A stretch of 64,000 nucleotides of DNA from Marinicella meishanensis (GCF_019931145.1 NZ_JAIOUV010000009.1:151965-215964); one strand, 5' to 3'; shown: positions 7,868 to 16,974, counted from the first letter of the stretch. Numbers and translations are program-made. Notes: a model not told the origin generated them from the sequence alone.

Positions 7868-8310
7868 CCCCCACCCGCAAAAAACGCTTGATCATGGTGT
7901 TGCTGGTGGCCCTGGGCGTGTCCCTGGCCACTGCCATCTTCCTCACCGCCTTCAAAGACAACATCATGTTTTTCAAGAGCCCCACCGAAGTGGCGGCCCA
8001 AGATTTCCCGGTCAACCGCAATTTCCGTCTGGGTGGCATGGTCAAGGACGGCAGCATGCAACGCATCCCTGACAGCCTCAAAGTGCAATTCATTGTCACC
8101 GATTTCGCCGCCGATGTGACCGTAGAATACGAAGGCATCCTGCCCGACCTGTTCCGTGAAGGCCAAGGCGTGGTCACCATTGGCCAAATGTCCGAAGACG
8201 ACTTGTTCATCGCCGAAGAGGTGCTGGCCAAACACGATGAAAACTACATGCCGCCAGAAGTCGCAGACGCTTTGGAAGCCGCCAAACCCCAATCCAAGGA
8301 GTATGAATAA
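7864..8310 (+). CDS. ccmE: Cytochrome c maturation haem chaperone CcmE
   Basis: CcmE covalently binds haem in the periplasm and hands it to CcmF/H. The 148-residue protein has an N-terminal anchor (KKRLIMVLLVALGVSLATAI, about 6-25), the OB-fold core and the haem-binding motif HDENYMP with His124 and Tyr128. It is coupled to ccmD by an ATGA overlap and followed by ccmF two bases after its stop. Length and motif are fully typical. Confidence 0.97.
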   Translation: MTPTRKKRLIMVLLVALGVSLATAIFLTAFKDNIMFFKSPTEVAAQDFPVNRNFRLGGMVKDGSMQRIPDSLKVQFIVTDFAADVTVEYEGILPDLFREGQGVVTIGQMSEDDLFIAEEVLAKHDENYMPPEVADALEAAKPQSKEYE

Positions 8311-8312
8311 CC

Positions 8313-10256
8313 ATGTTGGCATCGGTCGGACAATTCCTGTTGATTCTGTCGTTGGTCACCTCTGCAGCCTTGATGCTGTTGCCGATGGTGGGCTATTTCA
8401 AAAACAACCAAGCGTTGATGCAAACCGGGCGGCCATTGTCTTACCTGCTGTTTGTGTTGGTGCTGACCACCTTCCTGATCTTGGTCAGCCTGTTCATGTT
8501 GCAGGACTTTTCGGTCACCTATGTGTGGCAAAATTCGTCCCTGGCCCTGCCCTTGCGCTACCGCATCACAGCCACCTGGGGGGCGCATGAAGGTTCGGTG
8601 TTGATGTGGGTGGCGGTGCAGGCCCTGTGGATTGCTGCCGTGTCCCGGTACAGCCGGTCATTGACCCTCAGTCAAATCTCCCGGGTGCTGTCGGTGTTGG
8701 GCATCATTGCCACCGGTTTTTTGGCTTTTGTGTTGTTCGCCTCCAACCCCTTTGAAATCACCAATCCGGCGCCATTGGATGGCCGTGATTTGAATCCCCT
8801 GTTGCAAGATTTTGGCATGATCATTCACCCGCCCTTGCTGTATTTTGGTTACGTCGGCTTGTCGGTGGCCTTTGCCCTGGCGGTGGCGGCTTTGATCGGC
8901 GGGCAAATCGATGAAAAATGGATTCGCTGGTCCCGCCGCTGGACCAACCTGGCCTGGGCCTTCTTGACCGTTGGCATCATCCTTGGCAGCTGGTGGGCTT
9001 ATTACGAACTGGGCTGGGGCGGCTGGTGGTTCTGGGATCCGGTGGAAAACGCCTCCTTCTTGCCCTGGTTGGCCGGTACCGCTTTGATCCATGTGCAAGC
9101 AGTCAGTGAGCGCAAAAATGCCTTTCGGGGCTGGACTGTGATGTTGGCCATCATCGCCTTCAGCCTGTGTGTGCTGGGCACGTTTTTGGTGCGTTCTGGC
9201 AGCATCACTTCGGTGCATTCATTCGCGGCCGATCCCTTCAGGGGTCTGTTCATTTTGGTGCTGCTGGCGATATATACCGGTGGTGCCCTGACCTTGTATG
9301 CCCTGCGGGTCAATCAACTGCGATCACGCGATGCCATCAACTTGGAATCCAGAGAAACCCTGATGCTGGCCAACTCAGTGATATTCATCACCGCCACCTT
9401 CACCATCTTGTTGGGCACCCTGTTTCCAATGATCTTCGACTACTTCAACATGAAAATCTCAGTCGGTGAACCTTATTTCGGCCTGATGTTTTTCTTGTTG
9501 ATGATTCCCATGGCGGTGCTGCTGCCACTGGGCGCCCAACTCAAATGGCACCGCGACCAGATGCACACGGCGATCAAAGCCCTGCTGCCCCATTTCCTCG
9601 TGGCCAGCGTTCTGACCATCGCCTGTTATGTGGGTTTTGGCGGTCTGAACCTGCGGGCCACCGCCGGGGTGTTTGGTGGGTTTTGGATCGCTTCTGCCAC
9701 CTTGTGGCAGCTCAAACAAACACCGGGCCAGCTCAATGCCGGCTTGGTTGGCATGACCACCGCACACATGGGGGTGGCGGTGTTCTTGTTCGCCATGTCC
9801 ATGACCGAACACAAAGACATTGAAAAAGACGTGTTACTGAAGCCTGGTCAAACCACCCAAGTGGCGGGTTATGATTTCCTGTTCAATGGCGTTCAACGGG
9901 TCGCCATCGAAAATTACCAGGCCCAACAAGGCACCATTGTGGTCAGCAAAAATGGCGAGGAAATCGTGACCCTGCACCCGCAAAAACGCTTTTACCCAAA
10001 ACAACAAATGCCCATGACCGAAGCCGACATCCGGGCCGGTGTGCTGAAAGACATCTACGTGTCTTTGGGCGAACAAATCAATGACCAAGGGGCCTGGTCA
10101 GTCCGGATCTACCTCAAACCCTTCATCCGTTGGATGTGGTTTGGCGGGCTGATGATGATGGCCGGCGCTGTCATCGCCCTGTTCAGCCGCCGCAGTCGCC
10201 GCATGGAACGGCAACAAGCGGATCAAGTGATGCAAGACCGGTTGGGGCTGACATGA
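8313..10256 (+). CDS. ccmF: Cytochrome c haem lyase subunit CcmF
   Basis: CcmF is the large membrane subunit that ligates haem to the apocytochrome CxxCH. The 647-residue protein has about 15 membrane segments and the WWD domain WGGWWFWDPVENASFLPW. It also has conserved periplasmic His residues in IIHPPLLYFGYVG and in the QNSSL...WGAHEGS segment. The stop overlaps ccmG by ATGA. It sits in the canonical order between ccmE and ccmG. Confidence 0.97.
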   Translation: MLASVGQFLLILSLVTSAALMLLPMVGYFKNNQALMQTGRPLSYLLFVLVLTTFLILVSLFMLQDFSVTYVWQNSSLALPLRYRITATWGAHEGSVLMWVAVQALWIAAVSRYSRSLTLSQISRVLSVLGIIATGFLAFVLFASNPFEITNPAPLDGRDLNPLLQDFGMIIHPPLLYFGYVGLSVAFALAVAALIGGQIDEKWIRWSRRWTNLAWAFLTVGIILGSWWAYYELGWGGWWFWDPVENASFLPWLAGTALIHVQAVSERKNAFRGWTVMLAIIAFSLCVLGTFLVRSGSITSVHSFAADPFRGLFILVLLAIYTGGALTLYALRVNQLRSRDAINLESRETLMLANSVIFITATFTILLGTLFPMIFDYFNMKISVGEPYFGLMFFLLMIPMAVLLPLGAQLKWHRDQMHTAIKALLPHFLVASVLTIACYVGFGGLNLRATAGVFGGFWIASATLWQLKQTPGQLNAGLVGMTTAHMGVAVFLFAMSMTEHKDIEKDVLLKPGQTTQVAGYDFLFNGVQRVAIENYQAQQGTIVVSKNGEEIVTLHPQKRFYPKQQMPMTEADIRAGVLKDIYVSLGEQINDQGAWSVRIYLKPFIRWMWFGGLMMMAGAVIALFSRRSRRMERQQADQVMQDRLGLT

Positions 10257-10783
10257 AGAAAGTGTTGTTGGCATTGATTCCTTTGGGGGTATTCATTGGT
10301 TTGATTGTGCTGTTGACCATCAACATGGAGACCCACACCGAAGTGCTGCCTTCGCCGTTGATTGGCAAACCGGTGCCGGCCTTTGAACACCCGACTTTGT
10401 ACAGCAATCAGCGCCTGACCCAAGACGATTTCAAAGGCCAACCGTATTTGTTGAACGTGTTTGGCAGCTGGTGTCCCAGTTGTCAGGTGGAGCACCCATT
10501 GGTCGAGGCTTTGGCCGAATCTGGTCGCATCAAAGTGGTGGGTTTGAACTGGAAGGACGAACCGGCCGATGCCCATGCCTGGCTGCAAAAATGGGGCAAT
10601 CCTTACCATGAAATTCTGGTGGATTACCATGGTGACACCGCCATCAACCTCGGCGTGTACGGTGCCCCCGAAACCTTTCTGATCGATGCCGATGGCATCA
10701 TCGTGTATAAACTCGCAGGGGTCTTGACCGATGAGATCATCCGTGAAGACCTCCTGCCCATGATCGACCAAATCAGCTTATGA
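10253..10783 (+). CDS. ccmG: Thiol:disulfide interchange protein CcmG (DsbE)
   Basis: CcmG is a membrane-tethered periplasmic thioredoxin that keeps the apocytochrome or CcmH cysteines reduced. The start MKKVLLALIPLGVFIG at 10253 overlaps the ccmF stop and gives a 176-residue protein with an uncleaved N-terminal anchor. The active site is GSWCPSC, and the cis-Pro loop is in YGAPETF. The acidic residues that mark reducing CcmG proteins are present near EHPLVEAL. Its stop codon overlaps the ccmH start. Confidence 0.96.
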   Translation: MKKVLLALIPLGVFIGLIVLLTINMETHTEVLPSPLIGKPVPAFEHPTLYSNQRLTQDDFKGQPYLLNVFGSWCPSCQVEHPLVEALAESGRIKVVGLNWKDEPADAHAWLQKWGNPYHEILVDYHGDTAINLGVYGAPETFLIDADGIIVYKLAGVLTDEIIREDLLPMIDQISL

Positions 10784-11220
10784 ACCGATTCCTTACCTTG
10801 TGTTGTTTGTTGTTGGCTGCCCCCTTGGCGGCCATCGAAGTCTATGAATTTGACACCCCGGAACAAGAAGCCTTGTACCAAAAAATAACCAAGGAACTGC
10901 GCTGTGTGATGTGCCAAAATCAAAACCTGGCGGACTCACCTGCCGGCCTGGCCACCGATTTGAAAAAACAGATTGCTGAATTTGTGCGCGCTGGTCAAGA
11001 CGAAGCCACCATCAAGCAATACATGATTGACCGCTATGGTGATTTCATTAATTACAATCCGCCACTGAATGCCAGAACGGTGTTTCTTTGGTTTTCACCA
11101 CTGGTGGTGTTCTTGATCGGCGGCCTGGTGTTGTATGTCAACATCAAGAAATCACGACGCTCCGAGGATTCCAATGGGGAATCCAATGTGGCATCCAATG
11201 AGGAACCCAGTCATGAATGA
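10780..11220 (+). CDS. ccmH: Cytochrome c maturation protein CcmH (CcmL type)
   Basis: This 146-residue protein has a signal peptide (MNRFLTLCCLLLAAPLAA), the redox motif LRCVMCQNQ at about 41-49 and a C-terminal membrane anchor (VFLWFSPLVVFLIGGLVLYV). It takes part in reducing the apocytochrome haem site. The C-terminal cytoplasmic tail is encoded by a 12-base tandem repeat (11167-11202, three units, DSNG/ESNV/ASNE). The gene overlaps ccmG by four bases and ccmI by eight. This is the short CcmH/NrfF type, with the TPR part supplied by the separate ccmI. Confidence 0.96.
   Translation: MNRFLTLCCLLLAAPLAAIEVYEFDTPEQEALYQKITKELRCVMCQNQNLADSPAGLATDLKKQIAEFVRAGQDEATIKQYMIDRYGDFINYNPPLNARTVFLWFSPLVVFLIGGLVLYVNIKKSRRSEDSNGESNVASNEEPSHE
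11167..11202 (+). repeat. Three 12-bp tandem units inside ccmH
   Basis: The units GATTCCAATGGG, GAATCCAATGTG and GCATCCAATGAG follow each other in frame. They encode the acidic cytoplasmic tail of CcmH just before the ccmI start. Such a repeat could vary in copy number without breaking the frame. Confidence 0.7.
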
Positions 11221-12331
11221 ATGGCTCATCTACTTGGGCTTGTCCCTGTTTGCTTTGGCTTTGTTTCATTTTTGGTACCGCCGCCAAGGTCGGGCGGCTG
11301 AACAACGGTGGCTGACCCAACAATTGGCCACGGCCGATGAGTCCCAGCAAGCCGCCCTGGTGCAAGCCCTGAATCAGCTCAAACAACAACCCAAGCAGGG
11401 AGTCATCACCCTTTGGGTGGGCTTGTTGATCATTCCGGCCAGTTTTTTGATTGATTACATCTGGTTCCAAGACATCCCCCTGGAACAACGGGTCAGCGCC
11501 AGTCAAGCCAGCAACCAAGCACCCGACTTGGCCACCGCGATCAAACAGTTGGAAGCCAAACTGGCGGCCAACCCTGATGACCTGGAGGGCCAGTTGTTGT
11601 ACGCCAGGGCCATGAGCTCAACCCGGCAGTTCGAAGCCGCCGTGGCGGCCTACCAAAAAGCCAACCAACTGGACCCCAACAATGCATTCATTTTGGTTGA
11701 TCTGGCTGAAGCCATCGCTTTTCGCAACAACACCGGCAGTTTTTTGGGTGAACCTGAGCCCTATTTGGCCCAAGCCTTGGCCCTGAATCCCAGGCACCAG
11801 AAAGGCATGTGGTTGCAAGGCATTGTGCATTTTGAAAAACGTGAATACCCCCAGGCCGAAAGCCTGTGGACCGAATTGTTGCCCCTGGTCCAAAGCCCCA
11901 ATGTGCAGGCCACCATCACCCAACAAATCAACCAAGCCCGGGCCGCCCAGAATCTGCCACCCATCGCCGAGGCCACCCCGCAACCGATCATTGCCAGCAG
12001 CTATTTTGTGGTGATTGATGCCGCAGACTCGGTCAAAGGCATGACCTTCAATGAACCCGCCCGCTTGTTTGTCTATGCCCGGGCGGTGGATGGCCCGCCC
12101 ATGCCGGTGGCTGCAGTGCCCATTGAAGCCCCGTTTTCTTGGCCTGTTTCGGTGACCATCGGTGACCAACACAGCCTCAACGGCAATCGCAAGCTCAGTG
12201 ACTTCAGCGAACTGGTCTTCACCGCCAAACTGAGCCAAACCGGCAGCGCCACACCCAGTGATGATGACATCAACAGTGAGGCCAGAACCGTGCCTGCCGG
12301 CACCCCCAGCATTCAATTGACACTGCAATAA
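11213..12331 (+). CDS. ccmI: Cytochrome c maturation TPR protein CcmI
   Basis: CcmI holds apocytochrome c C-termini for the CcmF/H ligase. The start MNEWLIYLGLSLF at 11213 overlaps ccmH by eight bases. Two membrane segments frame a cytoplasmic loop (residues about 5-20 and 65-85). TPR-like units follow (GQLLYARAMSSTRQFEAAVAAYQKANQLDPNN, then a degenerate second and third), and then a C-terminal beta-rich domain from about residue 265. At 372 residues it matches the long bipartite CcmI. It ends the ccm operon. Confidence 0.92.
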   Translation: MNEWLIYLGLSLFALALFHFWYRRQGRAAEQRWLTQQLATADESQQAALVQALNQLKQQPKQGVITLWVGLLIIPASFLIDYIWFQDIPLEQRVSASQASNQAPDLATAIKQLEAKLAANPDDLEGQLLYARAMSSTRQFEAAVAAYQKANQLDPNNAFILVDLAEAIAFRNNTGSFLGEPEPYLAQALALNPRHQKGMWLQGIVHFEKREYPQAESLWTELLPLVQSPNVQATITQQINQARAAQNLPPIAEATPQPIIASSYFVVIDAADSVKGMTFNEPARLFVYARAVDGPPMPVAAVPIEAPFSWPVSVTIGDQHSLNGNRKLSDFSELVFTAKLSQTGSATPSDDDINSEARTVPAGTPSIQLTLQ

Positions 12332-12355
12332 ACCCAATCAACAGGAAACCACACC

Positions 12356-13312
12356 ATGGCAACAGCGCAAGAACCCGCCCCACGCAAAGTCCCCGAATTG
12401 AACCTGCGGGATTACCTGATCGGCACCGAACTGGAACAACAACGCTTTGTGGATGAATTTTATGGCGGCTTGGTCGACTATGGTTTCATCGTCCTCAACC
12501 CCCATGAATTTGATTTTCAGCTGGTGGATGATTGTTACCAGATTTTTAAGTCTTTCTTTAAATTGCCGCTGGCCACCAAACAACAATACAACATCCATGA
12601 CGGTGGCAAACGTGGCTATGTGCCCCGACTGCAGGAGCATGCCAAAGACAGCAGCAACCCCGACTTGAAAGAATTTTGGCACGTCGGTCGCGAGGTGCCA
12701 CCAGGACATCACTTGGCGCAAGAGTACCCGAAGAACCTGTGGCCGGCCGAAATTCCTGAATTTCAGCAAAAAACCTATGCCTTGTATGAGCAGTTGGACC
12801 GCACGGCCCTGACCATGTTTCGCTCTTTGGCCACGGCCTTGGACGTGCCCAAAGATTACTTTGAAAAAATGACCCTGGACGGCAACTCCATCCTGCGGGC
12901 CATTCATTACCCACCGATGACTGAGTTTGAACTGCCCGGTTCGGTGCGGGCTGCGGCGCATGAAGACATCAACCTGATCACTTTGTTGGTCGGCGCCACC
13001 GACAGCGGGCTGGAATTGTTGGACCGCGATGGCCAATGGCTGGCGGTGGAAAGCACCCCAGGGCAGATTGTGGTCGATTCCGGCGACATGCTCTCGCGCA
13101 TTGCCAATGAGGTCATCCCAGCCACCACCCACCGCGTGGTCAATCCCAGCGACGACACCTCTGACCGCTACTCCATGCCCTTCTTCTGCCACCCGCATCC
13201 CGATGCCGTGCTCAGTTGCATCCCTTCATGCCTGAGTGACGGGGCCAAATACCCCAACATCACCGCCAGGGACTTTTTGAACCAACGGCTGCGTGAAATT
13301 GGCCTGAGTTGA
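12356..13312 (+). CDS. Isopenicillin-N-synthase-family 2-oxoglutarate/Fe(II) oxygenase
   Basis: The 318-residue protein fits the plant-type/IPNS-like non-haem iron dioxygenases. The N-terminal DIOX_N region includes FYGGLVDYGFIVLNPHEF, and the double-stranded beta helix supplies the iron ligands in AAHEDINLITLL (His-x-Asp) and TTHRVVNP (distal His). An RYSMPFF segment holds the Arg/Ser that binds the 2-oxoglutarate carboxylate. The substrate is unknown. CAGGAAACCACACC upstream gives a fair ribosome site. It starts 24 bases after ccmI and may be co-transcribed, but no functional tie to cytochrome maturation is visible. Confidence 0.88.
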   Translation: MATAQEPAPRKVPELNLRDYLIGTELEQQRFVDEFYGGLVDYGFIVLNPHEFDFQLVDDCYQIFKSFFKLPLATKQQYNIHDGGKRGYVPRLQEHAKDSSNPDLKEFWHVGREVPPGHHLAQEYPKNLWPAEIPEFQQKTYALYEQLDRTALTMFRSLATALDVPKDYFEKMTLDGNSILRAIHYPPMTEFELPGSVRAAAHEDINLITLLVGATDSGLELLDRDGQWLAVESTPGQIVVDSGDMLSRIANEVIPATTHRVVNPSDDTSDRYSMPFFCHPHPDAVLSCIPSCLSDGAKYPNITARDFLNQRLREIGLS

Positions 13313-13322
13313 GCTGGCTAGG

Positions 13323-13380
13323 CAGCCAATCGTCGGGTGGTTTGTGGCTGAATGTATAAATCATCACCGGTGATTGGCTG
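13323..13380. repeat. Inverted repeat with nested 12-bp palindrome in the oxygenase-pilH gap
   Basis: CAGCCAATC (13323-13331) pairs with GATTGGCTG (13372-13380). The perfect palindrome ATCACCGGTGAT (13363-13374) overlaps the right arm. It could be a weak terminator for the oxygenase gene or an operator; no T run follows. Confidence 0.4.
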
Positions 13381-13460
13381 ACAATTTTTGCTGCTGATTG
13401 GGCGGTTAGGATTCAATCAGCGTTTTCAGTGGTTTATGGCCACACAATTATCACATTTTT

Positions 13461-13489
13461 TTGCAATTACCCGGATAATTCATTATGAT
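13461..13489 (+). promoter_or_regulatory. Sigma-70 promoter of pilH
   Basis: TTGCAA (13461-13466) and TATGAT (13484-13489) are separated by exactly 17 bases, and the start codon lies 29 bases beyond the -10. This is a close match to the sigma-70 consensus. Confidence 0.7.
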
Positions 13490-13517
13490 GATCCTAGGTT
13501 AAAAACAAAGACACATT

Positions 13518-13880
13518 ATGGCAAGAATACTGATCATTGATGATTCACCTTCACAATTGTATGGCATGCAGAAGATTGTGGAAAAACTGGGTCATGAAAC
13601 CATTTTGACTGAAGATGGTAAGGAGGGGATACAAATCGCACGTGAGCAATTACCTGATTTGATCTTGATGGATGTGGTGATGCCAGACTTGAATGGATTC
13701 CAAGCCACCCGTAAAATCAGTAAGGATGAGCGCACAGCGCACATCCCCATCATCATTGTCACCACCAAGAAATTAGAAACTGATCGGGTGTGGGGACTGC
13801 GTCAAGGCGCCAAAGAATATCTGGTCAAGCCAGTGACGGAAAAAGCTTTGAAAGACGTGCTGAGCAACCACTTGCCCTGA
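13518..13880 (+). CDS. pilH: Single-domain response regulator PilH (type IV pilus twitching)
   Basis: This CheY-like receiver of 120 residues has the acidic pocket Asp8/Asp9, phosphoacceptor Asp52 in LILMDVVMP, the Thr pair at 82-83 and Lys104. The sequences LNGFQATRKISKD, HIPIIIVTTK and DRVWGLRQGAKEYLVKPV match PilH of the Pil-Chp system very closely; PilH is a phosphate sink or antagonist of PilG in twitching motility. The partner genes (pilG, chpA) are not in the window, so the chemosensory cluster is split or located elsewhere. It has its own promoter, and its terminator lies inside the end of orn. Confidence 0.92.
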   Translation: MARILIIDDSPSQLYGMQKIVEKLGHETILTEDGKEGIQIAREQLPDLILMDVVMPDLNGFQATRKISKDERTAHIPIIIVTTKKLETDRVWGLRQGAKEYLVKPVTEKALKDVLSNHLP

Positions 13881-13902
13881 AACCCTGACCCATCAATGAA
13901 TT

Positions 13903-14484
13903 TTATAGACCACCGGTGAAACCCGGTGGTTTTTTTTGCCCACCCACTTCACCCAAATACTGACGGTAGTATTGCAACTCCTTGATCGATTCTCGGATGT
14001 CAGCCAAGGCCAGGTGTTCTCCTGATTTGGAAAAACCATTCAACAGCTGCGGATTCCAGCGGCGAATCAACTCCTTGATGGAACTGACATCAATTTGTCG
14101 GTAGTGAAAGTAGTTTTCCAATTGTGGCATCCATTTGGCCAGAAACCGGCGGTCTTGACAAATGCTGTTGCCACACATCGGCGACGCATGGATGTCGACA
14201 TGCTCTTGTAAAAACTCAATGGTCAACTGTTCGGCTTCGCGGGCCGAGACATCGGATTCAATCACCCGGTCCCACAATCCCGAAATGCTGTGGTGCTCGG
14301 TGTTCCAATCATCCATGGCTTGCAACACTTTTTCCTCTTGGTGGATGGCGATGCAGGGCCCTTCGGCGATGGTCTCCAATTCCTGATTGGTGACTATCGT
14401 GGCGATTTCGATGATGCGGTCCTTGAACGGGTCCAGCCCAGTCATTTCCAAATCAATCCAGATTAAATTGGTCTTCTTGCTCAT
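13903..14484 (-). CDS. orn: Oligoribonuclease Orn
   Basis: Orn degrades 2-5 nucleotide RNAs and pGpG, the end product of cyclic-di-GMP breakdown. The 193-residue protein has the DEDDh set: [12 protein letters not shown] (Asp11, Glu13), the [11 protein letters not shown]sp, and the closing [13 protein letters not shown]is/Asp. The last codons ([10 protein letters not shown]) form, on the opposite strand, the pilH terminator hairpin. The gene is convergent with pilH and divergent from rsgA, the usual orn-rsgA arrangement in gammaproteobacteria. Confidence 0.96.
   Translation of the reverse strand: MSKKTNLIWIDLEMTGLDPFKDRIIEIATIVTNQELETIAEGPCIAIHQEEKVLQAMDDWNTEHHSISGLWDRVIESDVSAREAEQLTIEFLQEHVDIHASPMCGNSICQDRRFLAKWMPQLENYFHYRQIDVSSIKELIRRWNPQLLNGFSKSGEHLALADIRESIKELQYYRQYLGEVGGQKKPPGFTGGL
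13909..13937 (+). terminator. Rho-independent terminator of pilH, embedded in orn
   Basis: ACCACCGG (13909-13916), a six-base loop and CCGGTGGT (13923-13930) are followed by a run of Ts to 13937. The T run exists only on the plus strand, so it serves pilH. It overlaps the last coding bases of orn. Confidence 0.88.
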
Positions 14485-14592
14485 CTTGATTTCCTGCTGT
14501 TCCGTGTGTGGGGCGACTGTTCAGAGCTGATATTTTACCGCATGAGCCATCGCTTTGTTGGAATAATCAGGCAATTCAGTTACCATGTCGCC

Positions 14593-15471
14593 ATGTCAGA
14601 CAGTTACCGCGTCACCGCCACCCAGAAGACCACAGCCAGCTTGATCAAGCTGGAGGACCACTCGACTGTCAGTGCCTTTTTTCCCCGCAAGTTCAAACCC
14701 ATCTGTGGTGATCGGGTGACCATTGAACAGGCCAAAGGCGAACACAAAATCAAGTCCATCGACAAACGATGCAACAGCTTTTGTCGGGCCGATAACCGCG
14801 GTCGCAAACAACACATCGCCGCCAATGTCGATCAAATCATGATTGTGATGGCGGTCAAACCCGCCCCCACCCGCGACATCTTAAACCGCTATCTGGTCAC
14901 CGCTGAATTGGAAGGTATTGAGCCCATCTTGGTGTTCAATAAATCGGACATGGATGACCAGGTGTTCATTAACTTGATCAATCAATATGAACAATTGGGC
15001 TATCAAGTATTCAAGACCTCCAAAAAAGAGGCTGCATCGATCACCGCGATCAAGCCCTTGTTGGCTGACAAAACCACCGTGATTGTGGGCCAATCCGGCG
15101 TTGGCAAATCCTCCATCACCCGGGTGATGATGCCAACGGTGGAACTGAAAACCGGTAAGCTTTCGGCCAAAACCGGTAAAGGGGCCCACACCACCAGCGT
15201 CACCCAAATGTATCACTATGAACCATTGAATGCCTTCATCATCGATTCCCCAGGCGTCTGGGAATATGGCTTGTGGTTGATGACGCCGCATGAAATTGCG
15301 CATGGCTTCAGGGAATTCCAAACACTGCTGGGTCAATGCAAATTCAGCAATTGCACCCACATCCATGAACCCCAATGTGCCATCATGGCCGCAGTCAAAG
15401 CCGGCCGCATCCGCGACAGCCGTTATCAGTCTTATTTGCGCATCGTCGATTCGATGAAATATTGGGGCTGA
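14593..15471 (+). CDS. rsgA: Small ribosomal subunit biogenesis GTPase RsgA
   Basis: RsgA checks the decoding site during 30S maturation. The G motifs occur in the permuted order typical of the family: NKSD (G4), then GQSGVGKSS (G1), then DSPG (G3), after an N-terminal OB fold. A C-terminal zinc knuckle is seen in CKFSNCTHIHEPQC. The start at 14593 (MSDSYRVTATQ) fits the OB fold; in-frame starts at 14542 and 14506 would add 17 or 29 residues and cannot be excluded. It is divergent from orn. Confidence 0.93.
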   Translation: MSDSYRVTATQKTTASLIKLEDHSTVSAFFPRKFKPICGDRVTIEQAKGEHKIKSIDKRCNSFCRADNRGRKQHIAANVDQIMIVMAVKPAPTRDILNRYLVTAELEGIEPILVFNKSDMDDQVFINLINQYEQLGYQVFKTSKKEAASITAIKPLLADKTTVIVGQSGVGKSSITRVMMPTVELKTGKLSAKTGKGAHTTSVTQMYHYEPLNAFIIDSPGVWEYGLWLMTPHEIAHGFREFQTLLGQCKFSNCTHIHEPQCAIMAAVKAGRIRDSRYQSYLRIVDSMKYWG

Positions 15472-15513
15472 AGGGACACCAACAATTCACCGCCAGTGGG
15501 TTAAAATAGCCCC

Positions 15514-16089
15514 ATGAGTATTCAATTCTGTAACCAATGCGGTCACGAAGTGGTGCACCGGATTCCAGAGGGGGACGACAAACCACGGGCCATCTGTACC
15601 CAGTGTTTTCACATTCAGTACGAAAACCCCAAAATCGTCAATGCCTGCATCATTGAACACCAGGGCAAAATCCTGTTGGGCAAGCGCACCATCCAACCCC
15701 GAGCCGGGTTTTGGAACGTACCAGCTGGTTTCATGGAAAACGGTGAAGCCACCCGTTCAGGGGCCATTCGTGAAGTCAAAGAAGAGCTGCTGGCCGACTT
15801 GAAAAACGTCACCTTATTCGGCGTCTACAACATCATTCAACGCAACCAAGTGCATGTCTATTTTCGCGGGGAATTGGCCCACGATCATTTCGGCCCTGGC
15901 GCCGAAACTTCGGATGTGCGCCTGTTTACCCCAGCCGACATTCCCTGGGACGAATTGGCTTTTCCGGTCGGCATCACCGCCTTGCAGCGCTACGTCAAAG
16001 AAATGAAAACCGGTGATTTTTCCATCAAGGAAGAAGACATCATCATCGATTATGACCTCTTGAAACAAATCAACCAGGACATGCAGTGA
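15514..16089 (+). CDS. Nudix hydrolase with N-terminal zinc ribbon
   Basis: The 191-residue protein has a zinc ribbon (CNQCGHEV at 6-13, ICTQCFHIQYENP further on), as in NudC-like and ADP-ribose-type hydrolases. A Nudix box follows, GFMENGEATRSGAIREVKEE. It probably hydrolyses a nucleoside diphosphate derivative such as NADH, FAD or ADP-ribose; the exact substrate is unclear. The stop codon overlaps the GTG start of the next gene. Confidence 0.88.
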   Translation: MSIQFCNQCGHEVVHRIPEGDDKPRAICTQCFHIQYENPKIVNACIIEHQGKILLGKRTIQPRAGFWNVPAGFMENGEATRSGAIREVKEELLADLKNVTLFGVYNIIQRNQVHVYFRGELAHDHFGPGAETSDVRLFTPADIPWDELAFPVGITALQRYVKEMKTGDFSIKEEDIIIDYDLLKQINQDMQ

Positions 16090-16949
16090 TTCAGGTTGCC
16101 AGTTTTTTTGACCCCAACACCAACACCTTCAGTTATGTGGTGACAGACCCCCAAACCCGGCATTGTGCGGTGATTGATCCGGTGTTGGATTTCGATGTGG
16201 CCTCTGGCCAAGTCAGCACCGAAAGTGCCGATCAGTTGGTGGCATACATCCGGGATCAGGCCTTACACACCGAATGGTTGTTGGAAACCCACATCCATGC
16301 CGACCACCTCACCGCCACCCATTACCTGCAAAGCCAACTGGGTGGGCAGACCGCCATTGGCAGCGGCTTCACCGCCGTGCCACCCCACTGGGTGCCCTTG
16401 TTTGACACCGGTGCCGACACCCCGATTGATGGTTCACAGTTTGACCATTTGTTGGCTGATGGCACCACCATCAAGGTGGGAGAACAGACCCTGCAAGTGA
16501 TGCACACCCCCGGTCACACCCCTGCGTGCAGCAGTTACCTGATCGGTGATTGTGTGTTTGTGGGTGACACCTTGTTTCACCCCCAATTGGGCACCGCTCG
16601 GGTTGACTTCCCCGGTGGCAGTGCCAGCGATTTGTATCAATCCATCCAACGCTTGTACCAACTGCCCGATGACACCCGGGTTTACCTGTGTCATGACTAC
16701 CCCGAAACCCGTGATCCCACTTGTTGTGTCACCATCGGCCAACAAAAGCTACACAATGTGATGGTCAATGCCCAAACGCCGTTTGACGAGTTCAAGGCCA
16801 AGCGTGAAGCCCGCGATCAACAATTGACAGTGCCCGAACTGATCTTGCCAGCGATTCAATGCAACATGCGTTTGGGATCGTTGGGCACCCCGCATGACAA
16901 TGGCGTGCAATACGTGCGCATTCCCATCAATCAAGTGTCAAAAATTTAA
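16086..16949 (+). CDS. MBL-fold metallo-hydrolase, persulfide dioxygenase/Blh-like
   Basis: The 287-residue protein starts with GTG 16086, overlapping the Nudix stop (GTGA). Its metal motif THIHADH (His69, His71, Asp73, His74) and further ligands in HTPGHTPACSSY, FVGDTLF and LCHDYP are those of ETHE1-type persulfide dioxygenases and Blh proteins of the BigR locus. ETHE1-type enzymes hold a mononuclear iron and oxidise glutathione persulfide to sulfite. The extended region after CHDYPETRDPTCCVTIGQQK resembles the Blh subgroup. It lies in an operon-like run with the Nudix and S4 genes. Confidence 0.85.
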   Translation: MIQVASFFDPNTNTFSYVVTDPQTRHCAVIDPVLDFDVASGQVSTESADQLVAYIRDQALHTEWLLETHIHADHLTATHYLQSQLGGQTAIGSGFTAVPPHWVPLFDTGADTPIDGSQFDHLLADGTTIKVGEQTLQVMHTPGHTPACSSYLIGDCVFVGDTLFHPQLGTARVDFPGGSASDLYQSIQRLYQLPDDTRVYLCHDYPETRDPTCCVTIGQQKLHNVMVNAQTPFDEFKAKREARDQQLTVPELILPAIQCNMRLGSLGTPHDNGVQYVRIPINQVSKI

Positions 16950-16974
16950 CCCAACCACCTCAGGAACCAACACC

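Noticed and set aside
12338..13198. 286-codon open frame opposite the 2-oxoglutarate oxygenase gene
   Set aside because: Antisense of a gene with clear iron-ligand motifs; no independent support.
13903..13937. Bidirectional terminator for both pilH and orn
   Set aside because: The T run follows the stem only on the plus strand; on the minus strand the hairpin lies before the orn stop.
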